Shown here piece by piece: positions 35,106 through 42,535 of a stretch of 48,571 bases of DNA (its first letter is position 1; each line of letters begins with the position of its first letter). Source of the DNA: QFOX01 sp033763655 (GTDB taxonomy: Bacteria; Pseudomonadota; Alphaproteobacteria; Rickettsiales; UBA3002); assembly GCA_033763655.1 (NCBI GenBank), contig JANRKD010000028.1, forward strand, positions 1 to 48,571, in the 5' to 3' direction. The notes beneath the pieces were generated by a model. It had not been told where the DNA came from, did no database searches, and saw nothing but the letters and a program-made list of their open reading frames with translations. The position numbers and the translations under genes are program-made.

Positions 35106-36089
35106 ATGGCTTCCAAATCCTATGACGTGGTGGCAATCGGCAATGCCATTGTGGATGTGCTTTCGTTCTGTGACGACCGGTTCCTCGCCGAACAGGAAAT
35201 GCGCAAAGGTTCCATGCAGCTGATCGATGCGGCGCGCGCCGAGCTGCTCTATGGCGCGATGGGGCAGGCGACCGAAGTCAGCGGCGGCTCGGCCGCCAAC
35301 ACGCTGGCGGGCATGGCCGACCTTGGCGCGAAAACGGCGTTTATCGGCAAGGTGCATGCCGACGAGCTGGGACGGGTTTTCCGCCACGACATGAACGCCA
35401 TCGGGGTCGAGTTCACCACGCCCGAGGCGACCAACGGCGTGCCGACCGCGCGCTGCCTGATTGCGGTGACGGAGGATGGTCAGCGCACGATGAATACCTT
35501 CCTTGGCGCGGCGGGGGAGATCCATGTGAGCGATGTCGATACGGCGCTGATTGCGCAATCGAAGATTTTCTATGGCGAAGGTTATATGTGGGATCTTGAT
35601 GTGACGAAAGCGGCGCTGCGTCATGCGTTTGCGGCGGCGCGCACCGCCGGCACCCAGATTGCCTTCACCCTGTCGGACGTGTTCTGTGTCGAACGCTCGC
35701 GCGCGGACTACCTCGCGATGATCCGCGACGATTTTGATATTCTGTTCTGCAATTACGACGAAGCGCAGGCGCTCTATCCCGGCCAGAGTTTCGAGCAGGT
35801 GCTCGGGCAGCTGCAAGGCCAGTGCGCGGTGATTGCCGTTACCTGCGGCTCGAAAGGGTCGATTATCCTGACGCCGCAGGCACGCATCGAAGTGGCGGCG
35901 GTGCCGGTGCACGAGGTGGTCGATACCACCGGCGCGGGCGATTTATACGCCGCCGGGTTCCTTTACGGCCACACGCGCGGCCTGCCGCTGGAGGAATGCG
36001 GGCGCTTAGGTTCGGCCTGCGCCAGCGATATCATCACCCATCTGGGCGCCCGCGCGCAAAAACCGCTCAAGCGGTTGCTGGTGGCATAA
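35106..36089 (+). CDS. PfkB-family sugar kinase, probable adenosine kinase
   Basis: A 327-residue ribokinase-fold protein that probably phosphorylates adenosine to AMP. It opens YDVVAIGNAIVDVLSFCDD and has the substrate motif SGGSAANTLAGMADLGAKTAFIGKV. The PfkB signature DTTGAGDLYAAGFLYG contains the catalytic base D279. The N-terminal segment and the motif FYGEGYMWDL resemble the adenosine kinases of alphaproteobacteria. The start at 35106 follows GGAGAGAG; the longer frame from 35055 has no support. It may be co-transcribed with kdsB, 54 bp upstream. Another nucleoside or sugar substrate cannot be excluded. Confidence 0.88.
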   Translation: MASKSYDVVAIGNAIVDVLSFCDDRFLAEQEMRKGSMQLIDAARAELLYGAMGQATEVSGGSAANTLAGMADLGAKTAFIGKVHADELGRVFRHDMNAIGVEFTTPEATNGVPTARCLIAVTEDGQRTMNTFLGAAGEIHVSDVDTALIAQSKIFYGEGYMWDLDVTKAALRHAFAAARTAGTQIAFTLSDVFCVERSRADYLAMIRDDFDILFCNYDEAQALYPGQSFEQVLGQLQGQCAVIAVTCGSKGSIILTPQARIEVAAVPVHEVVDTTGAGDLYAAGFLYGHTRGLPLEECGRLGSACASDIITHLGARAQKPLKRLLVA

Positions 36090-36109
36090 GGGCCGGAGCG
36101 CTCCGCCCT
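36089..36109. terminator. Palindrome between convergent genes
   Basis: The perfect 12-bp palindrome CGGAGCGCTCCG (36094-36105), flanked by AGGGC and CCCT, fills the 18-bp gap between the stops of the kinase and LysR genes and could end transcription from both sides. No T-run follows, so a factor-independent terminator is not proved. Confidence 0.35.
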
Positions 36110-37007
36110 AGAAATTGGCGGCGGCGATTTTGGGGGCGATAAAATTGCGGAAGACATTGACCCGCTTCGAGTTTTTCAGCTCCATCGGGTAGACATAATA
36201 GGCCTCGGTTTTAGGGCCGTTGAGCAGCGGCAGCACCCGGCTGACATGCCGGGCGCGGTACATCAGGTAATCGGGCAGGGCGGCGATACCCATGCCGTTT
36301 TTCACCGCCGTGCGCAGCGCCATCAGCGAATTGACCTTGAAATACGGCTTTAATCCCAGTTGCTTTGCCTCGGGCAGGGCGTAGAGCCAGTTGACTTCGG
36401 CAAACGGCGCGCCGCTGGTGCTTTCCTCGAACCCGAGCAGCTTGTGCCCCTTCAGGTCGGAGAGCATCTGCGGAATACCGTGCTCGCGCAGGTAGTCGTT
36501 CGAGGCGAACAGCGAATTGGAAAAGCACATCAGCGGGGATTGCACGAGGTCGGGCTGGCGCGCCGGGTAGAGGCGGATGGCGGCGTCGGCCTCGCGGATG
36601 GTCAGGTCGAGCGCGCGGTCGGTGGCGACCAGCGTCACTTCGATGTCGGGGTAAAGCTGCGTGAATTCCTGCATCTGCTGCGTCAGCCAGACAGTGGTGA
36701 AGGCCGAAGGCGCGGTGAGCTTGAACGGCCCTTTAGGTTTGGTCAGCGCTTCGGCCAGCGTCATTTCGGTGTGTTCGAGCTTGGCCACCATGTCGGCGAC
36801 GGTCTTAAAGAGAATTTCTCCCTGTTCGGAAAGTACCAGCCCGCGCGCGTGGCGGTGGAAGAGGGCAATGCCCATTTTTTCCTCGAGCGCCGAAATCTGG
36901 CGGCTGACCGCTGACTGGCTGAGATGTAACGTTTCCCCCGCCCGCGTCAGGCTTTTGCTCTGCGCCACCGCGTGGAAAACCCGTAGCTTGTCCCAGTCCA
37001 TCGCCAT
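36108..37007 (-). CDS. LysR-family transcriptional regulator
   Basis: A 299-residue LTTR with the winged helix-turn-helix at about 5-65 (WDKLRVFHAVAQSKSLTRAGETLHLSQSAVSRQISALEEKMG) and a periplasmic-binding-fold effector domain (KGPFKLTAPSAFTTVWLTQQM; SLMALRTAVKNGMGIAALPDYL). The effector is unknown. It is divergent from the 535-residue orphan gene across about 230 bp, the classic place for an LTTR and its target, but no clear T-N11-A operator was picked out. The start could be ATG 37007 or 37001. Confidence 0.93.
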   Translation of the reverse strand: MAMDWDKLRVFHAVAQSKSLTRAGETLHLSQSAVSRQISALEEKMGIALFHRHARGLVLSEQGEILFKTVADMVAKLEHTEMTLAEALTKPKGPFKLTAPSAFTTVWLTQQMQEFTQLYPDIEVTLVATDRALDLTIREADAAIRLYPARQPDLVQSPLMCFSNSLFASNDYLREHGIPQMLSDLKGHKLLGFEESTSGAPFAEVNWLYALPEAKQLGLKPYFKVNSLMALRTAVKNGMGIAALPDYLMYRARHVSRVLPLLNGPKTEAYYVYPMELKNSKRVNVFRNFIAPKIAAANF

Positions 37008-37240
37008 CGCCGCCGCCCCGAATGGATTGCCGTGCTATGCATATAGCGCAAAACACCGCCGCCATAAAGGCCTATTTCAAGCCCGCGTCTTGCGCAAAAA
37101 GCATGGCTTGGGATAGGGGGGCGACATGCAAGAGCGTTAATTTTCATTAAACTGTAATATTTTGCCGCACTGCGACATGCTAGGATTGACTCTCACGTCC
37201 CTCTGAAATGGGGGTGTTATTGAAAGTAGGGAGGTCTTAC

Positions 37241-38848
37241 GTGACGCAAGACAATCGGGACGTTGTCGCTGAGGAGATGACCCTTTTGGACTATTTTCAG
37301 ATTCGCGGCCCCCGCATGTGGGCAATAAGGCGATGCGGCAACAAGACAGGGGTGAGTGATCTTGCCATCCTGTTGGGTATCGAGGGGGGGTACGACAAAA
37401 CAGACGATGGGCAGCAGACCGGATGTTTCTGGACGCGCGGCACCTATGACGAGGGCGATGTCCTCGTCATAGATGCCGACGGCCGGATGAGCACTCGTGC
37501 GTTGAGAAGTCGTGACGTTGGCGTGCGCCCCGCTTTGTCTCCACTGGCGACATCTGCCATCGACCCAGACGAGACGAAGTCCGCACAGAAATTTTTCGGG
37601 ATGGATGTAGTCGAATATGGTGAATATCCACAGACTCTTGCGGGCGCCGATTTATCACCGAGGGGTGCAGCAAAATTTAGGGATGAGCTGGAGGAGGCGT
37701 TCTCAAGGAATCAATTGCAAAAAACGCGCAAAACATACACGTTCGATGGTGAGGAGCGCACCGCTTATAGCAAGCCGTTCTGCGCGAAAGAGTGCGCCGA
37801 ATACGAATATAAGGGCAAACGTTATATCCGCATTGACGCTCGACGTGATAGTTATTTCGTGCTCTCTAATGGTGAAAAACCACAAGCGGGCAAGCCATAC
37901 TGGGTAGAGGTGCAGCCCCTCGAGTGGCTGGTAGAGCCTGATAAGATTACGATTGATGGTCAGGTAAAGGACAACCCGTATGCAGGCTGGTGGGTGGCAA
38001 AGCGGATACTGGCCGCGGGCGTGCCATTCAACAGGGGAACATCCTACAATCACGATTTTGAGAACATGGATATAAAAAAACAGTACCTGCGCCTTTTAGC
38101 AAAAGAAATGCAGGTTTTGGCCAGAAACCTCTCTGCAGGCACTATCGCGGACCACGAATTTATAATCGGGTCGTTCCTGCTCAAAGAAGACCTGTTTAAG
38201 AAGGACGCTCAAGGGGGCGTGCCGTTTGATGATCCGCGAACATGGGATCGTATCGACGAAATCATAGAGACGCTCGCCCGCAATGGGGATCCGCTTGTTG
38301 AAAGCGATCTGGAGCGCACCGATTCACTAGGGCGTACATATCGCAATCGTGTGCCTGAAGCCGTACTTGATCGCATCCGGGCCCAGACCCCACTTTCGGA
38401 AGAAGAATGCGCGCGTCGCCGCGAGGAGATGATGCCTTTTCGTAGAAAAATTGACGAAATGCGAGAAGCCTTAGGCGCATATGATTCGTTTTATGATTCA
38501 CTTCTCTCCGACTCCAATAGGCCGCCCGAGACATGCAAGCCGTGGTACGATAGAAATCTGGTGCCTAAAATTCCAGAACTGATTACGTTGGCTCCTGATA
38601 TTCAGGCCATACTTAAACCCACCGAGATCCCTCTCAGTATTCTCCCAACGGGCGAAAAATCCAAGTGCACACCGTCGGAAGTTGGTGATGTGCGCGTCAA
38701 TGGTTCGATGGCCATCCACTCTGACGCAAAAAATGGCACGACAGTGCGGCCTGAGGCTGAGGGCCCGAGGACTACGGTGGGTACGGATACGAGCGAACAC
38801 AATGGAAGAACGTACGATCCAGCACGCTACAACATGAACGGTGTTTAA
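37241..38848 (+). CDS. Orphan protein of unknown function with DUF6273-like segments
   Basis: A 535-residue protein that I cannot assign. The GTG start at 37241 is set by a clear GGGAGG at 37229-37234; the frame opens at ATG 37208 without a ribosome-binding site. There is no signal peptide or membrane helix. Residues 94-102 (GVRPALSPL) and 220-233 (YWVEVQPLEWLVEP), followed by AKRILAAGVPFN, recall proteins with DUF6273-type domains found in gut and host-associated bacteria. The middle has a charged helical part (about 300-420) and the C-terminal 70 residues are low-complexity and polar. Base composition is lower in GC than the neighbours (37681-37740: 28 of 60), hinting at transfer. A LysR regulator is divergent. 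Confidence 0.75.
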   Translation: MTQDNRDVVAEEMTLLDYFQIRGPRMWAIRRCGNKTGVSDLAILLGIEGGYDKTDDGQQTGCFWTRGTYDEGDVLVIDADGRMSTRALRSRDVGVRPALSPLATSAIDPDETKSAQKFFGMDVVEYGEYPQTLAGADLSPRGAAKFRDELEEAFSRNQLQKTRKTYTFDGEERTAYSKPFCAKECAEYEYKGKRYIRIDARRDSYFVLSNGEKPQAGKPYWVEVQPLEWLVEPDKITIDGQVKDNPYAGWWVAKRILAAGVPFNRGTSYNHDFENMDIKKQYLRLLAKEMQVLARNLSAGTIADHEFIIGSFLLKEDLFKKDAQGGVPFDDPRTWDRIDEIIETLARNGDPLVESDLERTDSLGRTYRNRVPEAVLDRIRAQTPLSEEECARRREEMMPFRRKIDEMREALGAYDSFYDSLLSDSNRPPETCKPWYDRNLVPKIPELITLAPDIQAILKPTEIPLSILPTGEKSKCTPSEVGDVRVNGSMAIHSDAKNGTTVRPEAEGPRTTVGTDTSEHNGRTYDPARYNMNGV

Positions 38849-38870
38849 GGCCCGTGCTTGCTGTCGCGCT

Positions 38871-39812
38871 TTAATGCGCGGCTTCGAGGAATTTCTGCGC
38901 TTCGAGGGCGGCCATGCAGCCGGTGCCGGCGGCGGTGACGGCCTGGCGGTAGATTTTATCCTGCACGTCCCCGGCGGCAAACACGCCCGCGACATTGGTT
39001 TTCGTGCTGCCCGCAGTGGTGACGAGGTAGTTGTCCGCATCCATCGTCAATTGGCCGGTAAATAGCTGGGTGTTCGGGCTGTGGCCGATGGCGACAAAGG
39101 CGCCGTGGCAGGGCACTACCGACTCCGCGCCGGTTTTGACGTTTTTCACCCGCACGCCCGTCAGGCTCGGCGGGTTGTCGTCGCCGACGAACTCTTCAAC
39201 CACGCTATCCCAGAGCACCTTCACATTGGCGGTCGCAAACAGGCGATCCTGGCCGATTTTTTCGGCACGCAGGCTATCGCGACGATGAATGAGGGTGACC
39301 GAATTGCAGATTTTGGCAAGAAACAGCGCTTCCTCGACCGCCGAGTTGCCGCCGCCGAGCACGACGACATCCTTTTTCTTGAAAAAGAACCCGTCGCAGG
39401 TGGCGCAGGCCGACACCCCGAAATTCTGGAATTTTTTCTCCGATTCCAACCCCAGCCAGCGCGCCGACGCGCCGGTGGCGATAATCACGGTTTCGGCAAT
39501 GTAGCTATCGCCCGATTCCCCGACCGCGACAAACGGGCGCTTGGAAAGGTCGATGCTGGCGATATGGTCGTCGATGATCTGCGTGCCGACATGCGCCGCC
39601 TGCGCTTCCATCTGCTCCATCAGCCATGGGCCTTGAATCGCCTCGGCAAAGCCGGGGAAATTTTCGACCTCGGTGGTGATGGTCAACTGGCCGCCCGGCT
39701 GCATGCCGCGCACCAACAGAGGGGTGAGGTTGGCGCGCGCGGCGTAAATCGCCGCGGTGCAGCCCGCTGCACCCGAGCCGATGATGAGGACGGGGGTTTT
39801 ATAGTCGGTCAT
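38871..39812 (-). CDS. trxB: Thioredoxin reductase
   Basis: FAD- and NADPH-dependent reductase of thioredoxin. The 313 residues include IIGSGAAGCTAAIYAARANL for FAD, the redox motif C136-A-T-C139 followed by DGF, VVLGGGNSAVEEAL for NADPH, and GVFAAGDVQDKIYRQAVTAAGTG at the C-terminus. It follows the peroxiredoxin gene by 43 bp on the same strand, so the two form a peroxide-defence unit in which reducing power flows from NADPH through TrxB to the peroxidase. Confidence 0.96.
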   Translation of the reverse strand: MTDYKTPVLIIGSGAAGCTAAIYAARANLTPLLVRGMQPGGQLTITTEVENFPGFAEAIQGPWLMEQMEAQAAHVGTQIIDDHIASIDLSKRPFVAVGESGDSYIAETVIIATGASARWLGLESEKKFQNFGVSACATCDGFFFKKKDVVVLGGGNSAVEEALFLAKICNSVTLIHRRDSLRAEKIGQDRLFATANVKVLWDSVVEEFVGDDNPPSLTGVRVKNVKTGAESVVPCHGAFVAIGHSPNTQLFTGQLTMDADNYLVTTAGSTKTNVAGVFAAGDVQDKIYRQAVTAAGTGCMAALEAQKFLEAAH

Positions 39813-39855
39813 GAGAAATCCTTACCTTACAAGGCGTGAATGCGCGAACCGGAAA

Positions 39856-40458
39856 CTACAACGCTTTCGCTTTTTCCTTGAGATAGCTGGCGACGCCTTC
39901 GGCGGTGGCGGTCATGCCTTTTTCGCCTTTCTTCCAGTTCGCCGGGCAGACTTCGCCATGCTCTTCGTGGAAAATGAGGGCATCGAGCGTGCGGAGGGTT
40001 TCGTCGACATTGCGGCCCAGCGGCAGGTCGTTCACCAGCTGGTGGCGTACCATGCCTTTTTTGTCGATGAGGAAGGTGCCACGGAAAGCGACGGCATCCC
40101 CGGTCAGCACGTCATACGCGCGGGCGATGGATTTGGTGAGATCGGCCACCAGCGGGAAGCGGATGTTGCCGATGCCGCCTTTATCGACTGGCGTATTTTT
40201 CCACGCATAGTGGGTGTATTGCGAATCGACCGAAATGCCGATGATTTCCGCGCCGCGCTTTTTGAACTCATCGACCCGGTTATCGAAGGCGATGATTTCC
40301 GACGGGCAGACGAAGGTGAAGTCGAGCGGCCAGAAGAACAGGACGGCGTATTTGCCTTTGGCGAAGGATTTGAGGTTGAAATCCGCCTGGATGGAATTGT
40401 CGGGCATCACTGCCTGAGCGGTGAAATCCGGAGCCTCGCGGCCAACAAGTACGCTCAT
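39856..40458 (-). CDS. 2-Cys peroxiredoxin (AhpC/TSA family)
   Basis: A 200-residue typical 2-Cys peroxiredoxin that reduces hydrogen peroxide and organic peroxides. The peroxidatic cysteine is C51 in DFTFVCPSE and the resolving cysteine C171 in GEVCPANW. The C-terminal part resembles thioredoxin-dependent eukaryotic-type Prx more than AhpF-dependent enzymes, in line with trxB next door. AGGAG lies 5 bases before the ATG, and a strong promoter lies upstream. Confidence 0.94.
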   Translation of the reverse strand: MSVLVGREAPDFTAQAVMPDNSIQADFNLKSFAKGKYAVLFFWPLDFTFVCPSEIIAFDNRVDEFKKRGAEIIGISVDSQYTHYAWKNTPVDKGGIGNIRFPLVADLTKSIARAYDVLTGDAVAFRGTFLIDKKGMVRHQLVNDLPLGRNVDETLRTLDALIFHEEHGEVCPANWKKGEKGMTATAEGVASYLKEKAKAL

Positions 40459-40500
40459 AAAATCTCCTAATCGAAGGGTGCATCAAAATAACGAAAACGC

Positions 40501-40529
40501 ACTATAGTCACCGCTTGGGTGCAGTGCAA
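40501..40529 (-). promoter_or_regulatory. Strong sigma-70-type promoter of the peroxiredoxin-trxB unit
   Basis: On the minus strand TTGCAC (40529-40524), a spacer of exactly 17 bp, then TATAGT (40506-40501). Both hexamers are close to consensus. The predicted start leaves a leader of about 36 bases with AGGAG before ATG 40458. Confidence 0.7.
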
Positions 40530-40590
40530 CCGTTACGATGTTAAATGTTAGGTTATAGGGGCTGTGCGGGCAAACCCTGCGCGGCAGCGC

Positions 40591-40619
40591 TTGACAGATG
40601 GCCCGTGGCTGCCTAAACG
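40591..40619 (+). promoter_or_regulatory. Promoter of the carA operon
   Basis: The perfect -35 TTGACA (40591-40596), a 17-bp spacer, and TAAACG (40614-40619) as a fair -10. GGAGG (40635-40639) follows before ATG 40652. The first in-frame ATG of the open frame (40598) lies inside this promoter, which rules it out as the carA start. Confidence 0.55.
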
Positions 40620-40651
40620 TGCCTGCGTTTGCTTGGAGGCATCTTTACGCT

Positions 40652-41851
40652 ATGATTGCACCGCTGAAACCCGCCCCGAACGCTGCGTTATTACTCGCAG
40701 ATGGGACGGTGTTTTTCGGATACGGCCTGGGTGATGCGGGCACGGTCAGTGGCGAAATCTGTTTTAACACCGCGATGACCGGTTATCAGGAAATCCTCAC
40801 CGATCCTTCTTATGCCGGGCAAATCATTACGTTTACCTTTCCGCATATCGGCAATGTTGGCTGCAATCCCGAAGACGTGGAATCAGACGACGCCCAGCCG
40901 ACGCCCCTTGGCGCCAACGGGCTTATCCTGCGTGAAGCCATCACCGCGCCGTCGAGTTTCCGCGCGACGGCGCATCTGGAGGACTGGCTGAAAGCGCACG
41001 GCCTGCGCGGCATCAGCGGCATCGACACAAGGGCGCTTACCCGCCATATCCGCATGCATGGGGCACAAAATTGTGCGATTGCGGTCGCAGGGCATGCATC
41101 GCCCGTTACGGAGGAGGCGCTGCTGAAAAAGGCAAACGCCGCGCTCGCGCTGGCCCCCGATATGAACGGCCTCGAACTGGCGGCGCATGTGACAACGCAA
41201 GAAAATTATGCGTGGAGCGCGCCGCGCTGGGAGATGGAGCAGAGCCATCTGCAACACCTGCCGGTGGGCGACGCCTTGGCGCATGTTGTCGCGATTGATT
41301 ATGGCGTGAAGCGCAATATCCTGCGCTCCCTAATTTCGGCTGGTGTGCGGCTGACTGTGGTGCCTGCGACTGCCTCGGCGGAAGAGATTCTGGCACTGAA
41401 GCCCGACGGTGTGTTCTTAAGCAACGGGCCGGGTGACCCTTCGGCCACCGGCCATTACGCGGTGCCGGTGATTAAAAAACTCATCGACGCGAAGCTCCCC
41501 ATTTTCGGCATCTGCCTTGGTCACCAGATGCTCGGCATCGCGCTGGGCTGCCACACGGAAAAAATGAAACAGGGCCATCGCGGCGCCAACCATCCGGTCA
41601 AGGATTTGCAGACAGGCAAAGTCGAAATCACCAGCCAGAACCATGGCTTTGCGATCAGTGATGCGGGGCTGCCTGCCGAGGTGGAAGTGACGCACCGCTC
41701 GCTGTTTGATGGCACGGTTCAGGGCATCCGCCACCGCACATTGCCGGTTTTTTCGGTGCAGGGCCACCCCGAGGCCTCGCCCGGCCCGCATGATTCGCAG
41801 TATTTGTTTGCGCGCTTTGTGGCGATGGTAAAAGAGAGTGCGGGAGCATGA
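40652..41851 (+). CDS. carA: Carbamoyl-phosphate synthase small (glutaminase) subunit
   Basis: Glutamine amidotransferase subunit supplying ammonia to CarB for carbamoyl phosphate, the precursor of pyrimidines and arginine. The 399 residues have the small-subunit N-terminal domain (ALLLADGTVFFGYGLGDAGTVSGEICFNTAMTGYQE begins it) and a class I GATase with C288 in FGICLGHQ and the late HPEASPGPHD. GGAGG lies 12 bp before ATG 40652. The stop overlaps the start of a nucleotidyltransferase gene (ATGA), so carA and carB are separated by a second HEPN/MNT module. Confidence 0.97.
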   Translation: MIAPLKPAPNAALLLADGTVFFGYGLGDAGTVSGEICFNTAMTGYQEILTDPSYAGQIITFTFPHIGNVGCNPEDVESDDAQPTPLGANGLILREAITAPSSFRATAHLEDWLKAHGLRGISGIDTRALTRHIRMHGAQNCAIAVAGHASPVTEEALLKKANAALALAPDMNGLELAAHVTTQENYAWSAPRWEMEQSHLQHLPVGDALAHVVAIDYGVKRNILRSLISAGVRLTVVPATASAEEILALKPDGVFLSNGPGDPSATGHYAVPVIKKLIDAKLPIFGICLGHQMLGIALGCHTEKMKQGHRGANHPVKDLQTGKVEITSQNHGFAISDAGLPAEVEVTHRSLFDGTVQGIRHRTLPVFSVQGHPEASPGPHDSQYLFARFVAMVKESAGA

Positions 41852-42144
41852 GTCACCCTGCCGACATCACCGCTTACGCATTTTTCAGGGCCCTTACCGC
41901 GCTGCCGTTTATCGAGGCTGTTTATCTCTATGGTTCGCGCGCACGGGGGGATGCAAATGCGGCGAGCGATATTGATCTGGCGATGGTGTGCCCGAAGGCT
42001 AGCGATGCACAATGGGCGATGGTGGGGGATGTGATCGACAACGCAGATACGCTACTGAAAATTGACTATGTGCGGCTCGACGCGCTTCATGACGGAAGGT
42101 TGAAAGCAAATATTCTGCAAGATGGGGTAAAAATCTATGGCTAA
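41848..42144 (+). CDS. MNT-fold nucleotidyltransferase (HI0073-like), partner of a HEPN protein
   Basis: A 98-residue minimal nucleotidyltransferase. The motif G29-S30-X10-D41-I42-D43 is intact, and D73 in KIDYV is a likely third metal ligand. It is paired with an HI0074-like gene that overlaps it by 8 bases, so it belongs to the HI0073/HI0074 subfamily and not to the MntA/HepT pair in the suc operon. It begins in the carA stop codon (ATGA), so there is no promoter of its own and coupling to carA is likely. In related systems the MNT enzyme AMPylates or otherwise controls the HEPN partner; here that is inference. Confidence 0.9.
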   Translation: MSHPADITAYAFFRALTALPFIEAVYLYGSRARGDANAASDIDLAMVCPKASDAQWAMVGDVIDNADTLLKIDYVRLDALHDGRLKANILQDGVKIYG

Positions 42145-42535
42145 GCGCACGGTGCAAACATGGCTGGACGATTTCACTAACGCCGTCAACCAGCTTGAAA
42201 AAACACGAAACAAGCCGATGGACGAAGATTTTGACCGGCGCGATTCGGCCATCCAGCGGTTTGAGTTTTCGTTCGAGTTGGCGTGGAAAACCCTGAAAGC
42301 CCTGTTGCTTAAAGAAGGAGGCGTGGTGGTTCAGTTTCCGAAGGATGCGCTTCGCGAAGCGTATGCATCCGGGTGGATTGCGGATGAAGCGCTCTGGCTT
42401 CGCATGCTCGATGATCGTAACCTGACCTCGCACACCTACGACAAGGTGCTGGCGCAGGAGATTTACAACCGCCTGCCCGATTACCTGCCGGTGCTTAAAA
42501 AACTCATTGTGGAACTGGAAAACCATGCCTCGTAG
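42137..42535 (+). CDS. HI0074-like HEPN protein (nucleotidyltransferase substrate-binding family)
   Basis: A 132-residue helical HEPN-superfamily protein. The family pattern RFEFSFELAWKTLKALLL is followed by the RX4HXY motif R94-N-L-T-S-H99-T-Y101. HI0074-type proteins were first named substrate-binding subunits of the nucleotidyltransferase; the intact RX4HXY suggests RNase activity as in HepT toxins. It overlaps the MNT gene by 8 bases and carB by 11 bases (carB ATG at 42525, stop here at 42533-42535). carB's translation signals are therefore inside this gene. Confidence 0.87.
   Translation: MAKRTVQTWLDDFTNAVNQLEKTRNKPMDEDFDRRDSAIQRFEFSFELAWKTLKALLLKEGGVVVQFPKDALREAYASGWIADEALWLRMLDDRNLTSHTYDKVLAQEIYNRLPDYLPVLKKLIVELENHAS

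Noticed and set aside
37137..37150. CtrA-like site TTAA...TTAA upstream of the 535-residue orphan
   Set aside because: The spacer is 6 bp, not the 7 bp of the CtrA consensus, and short AT motifs are common in this AT-rich patch.
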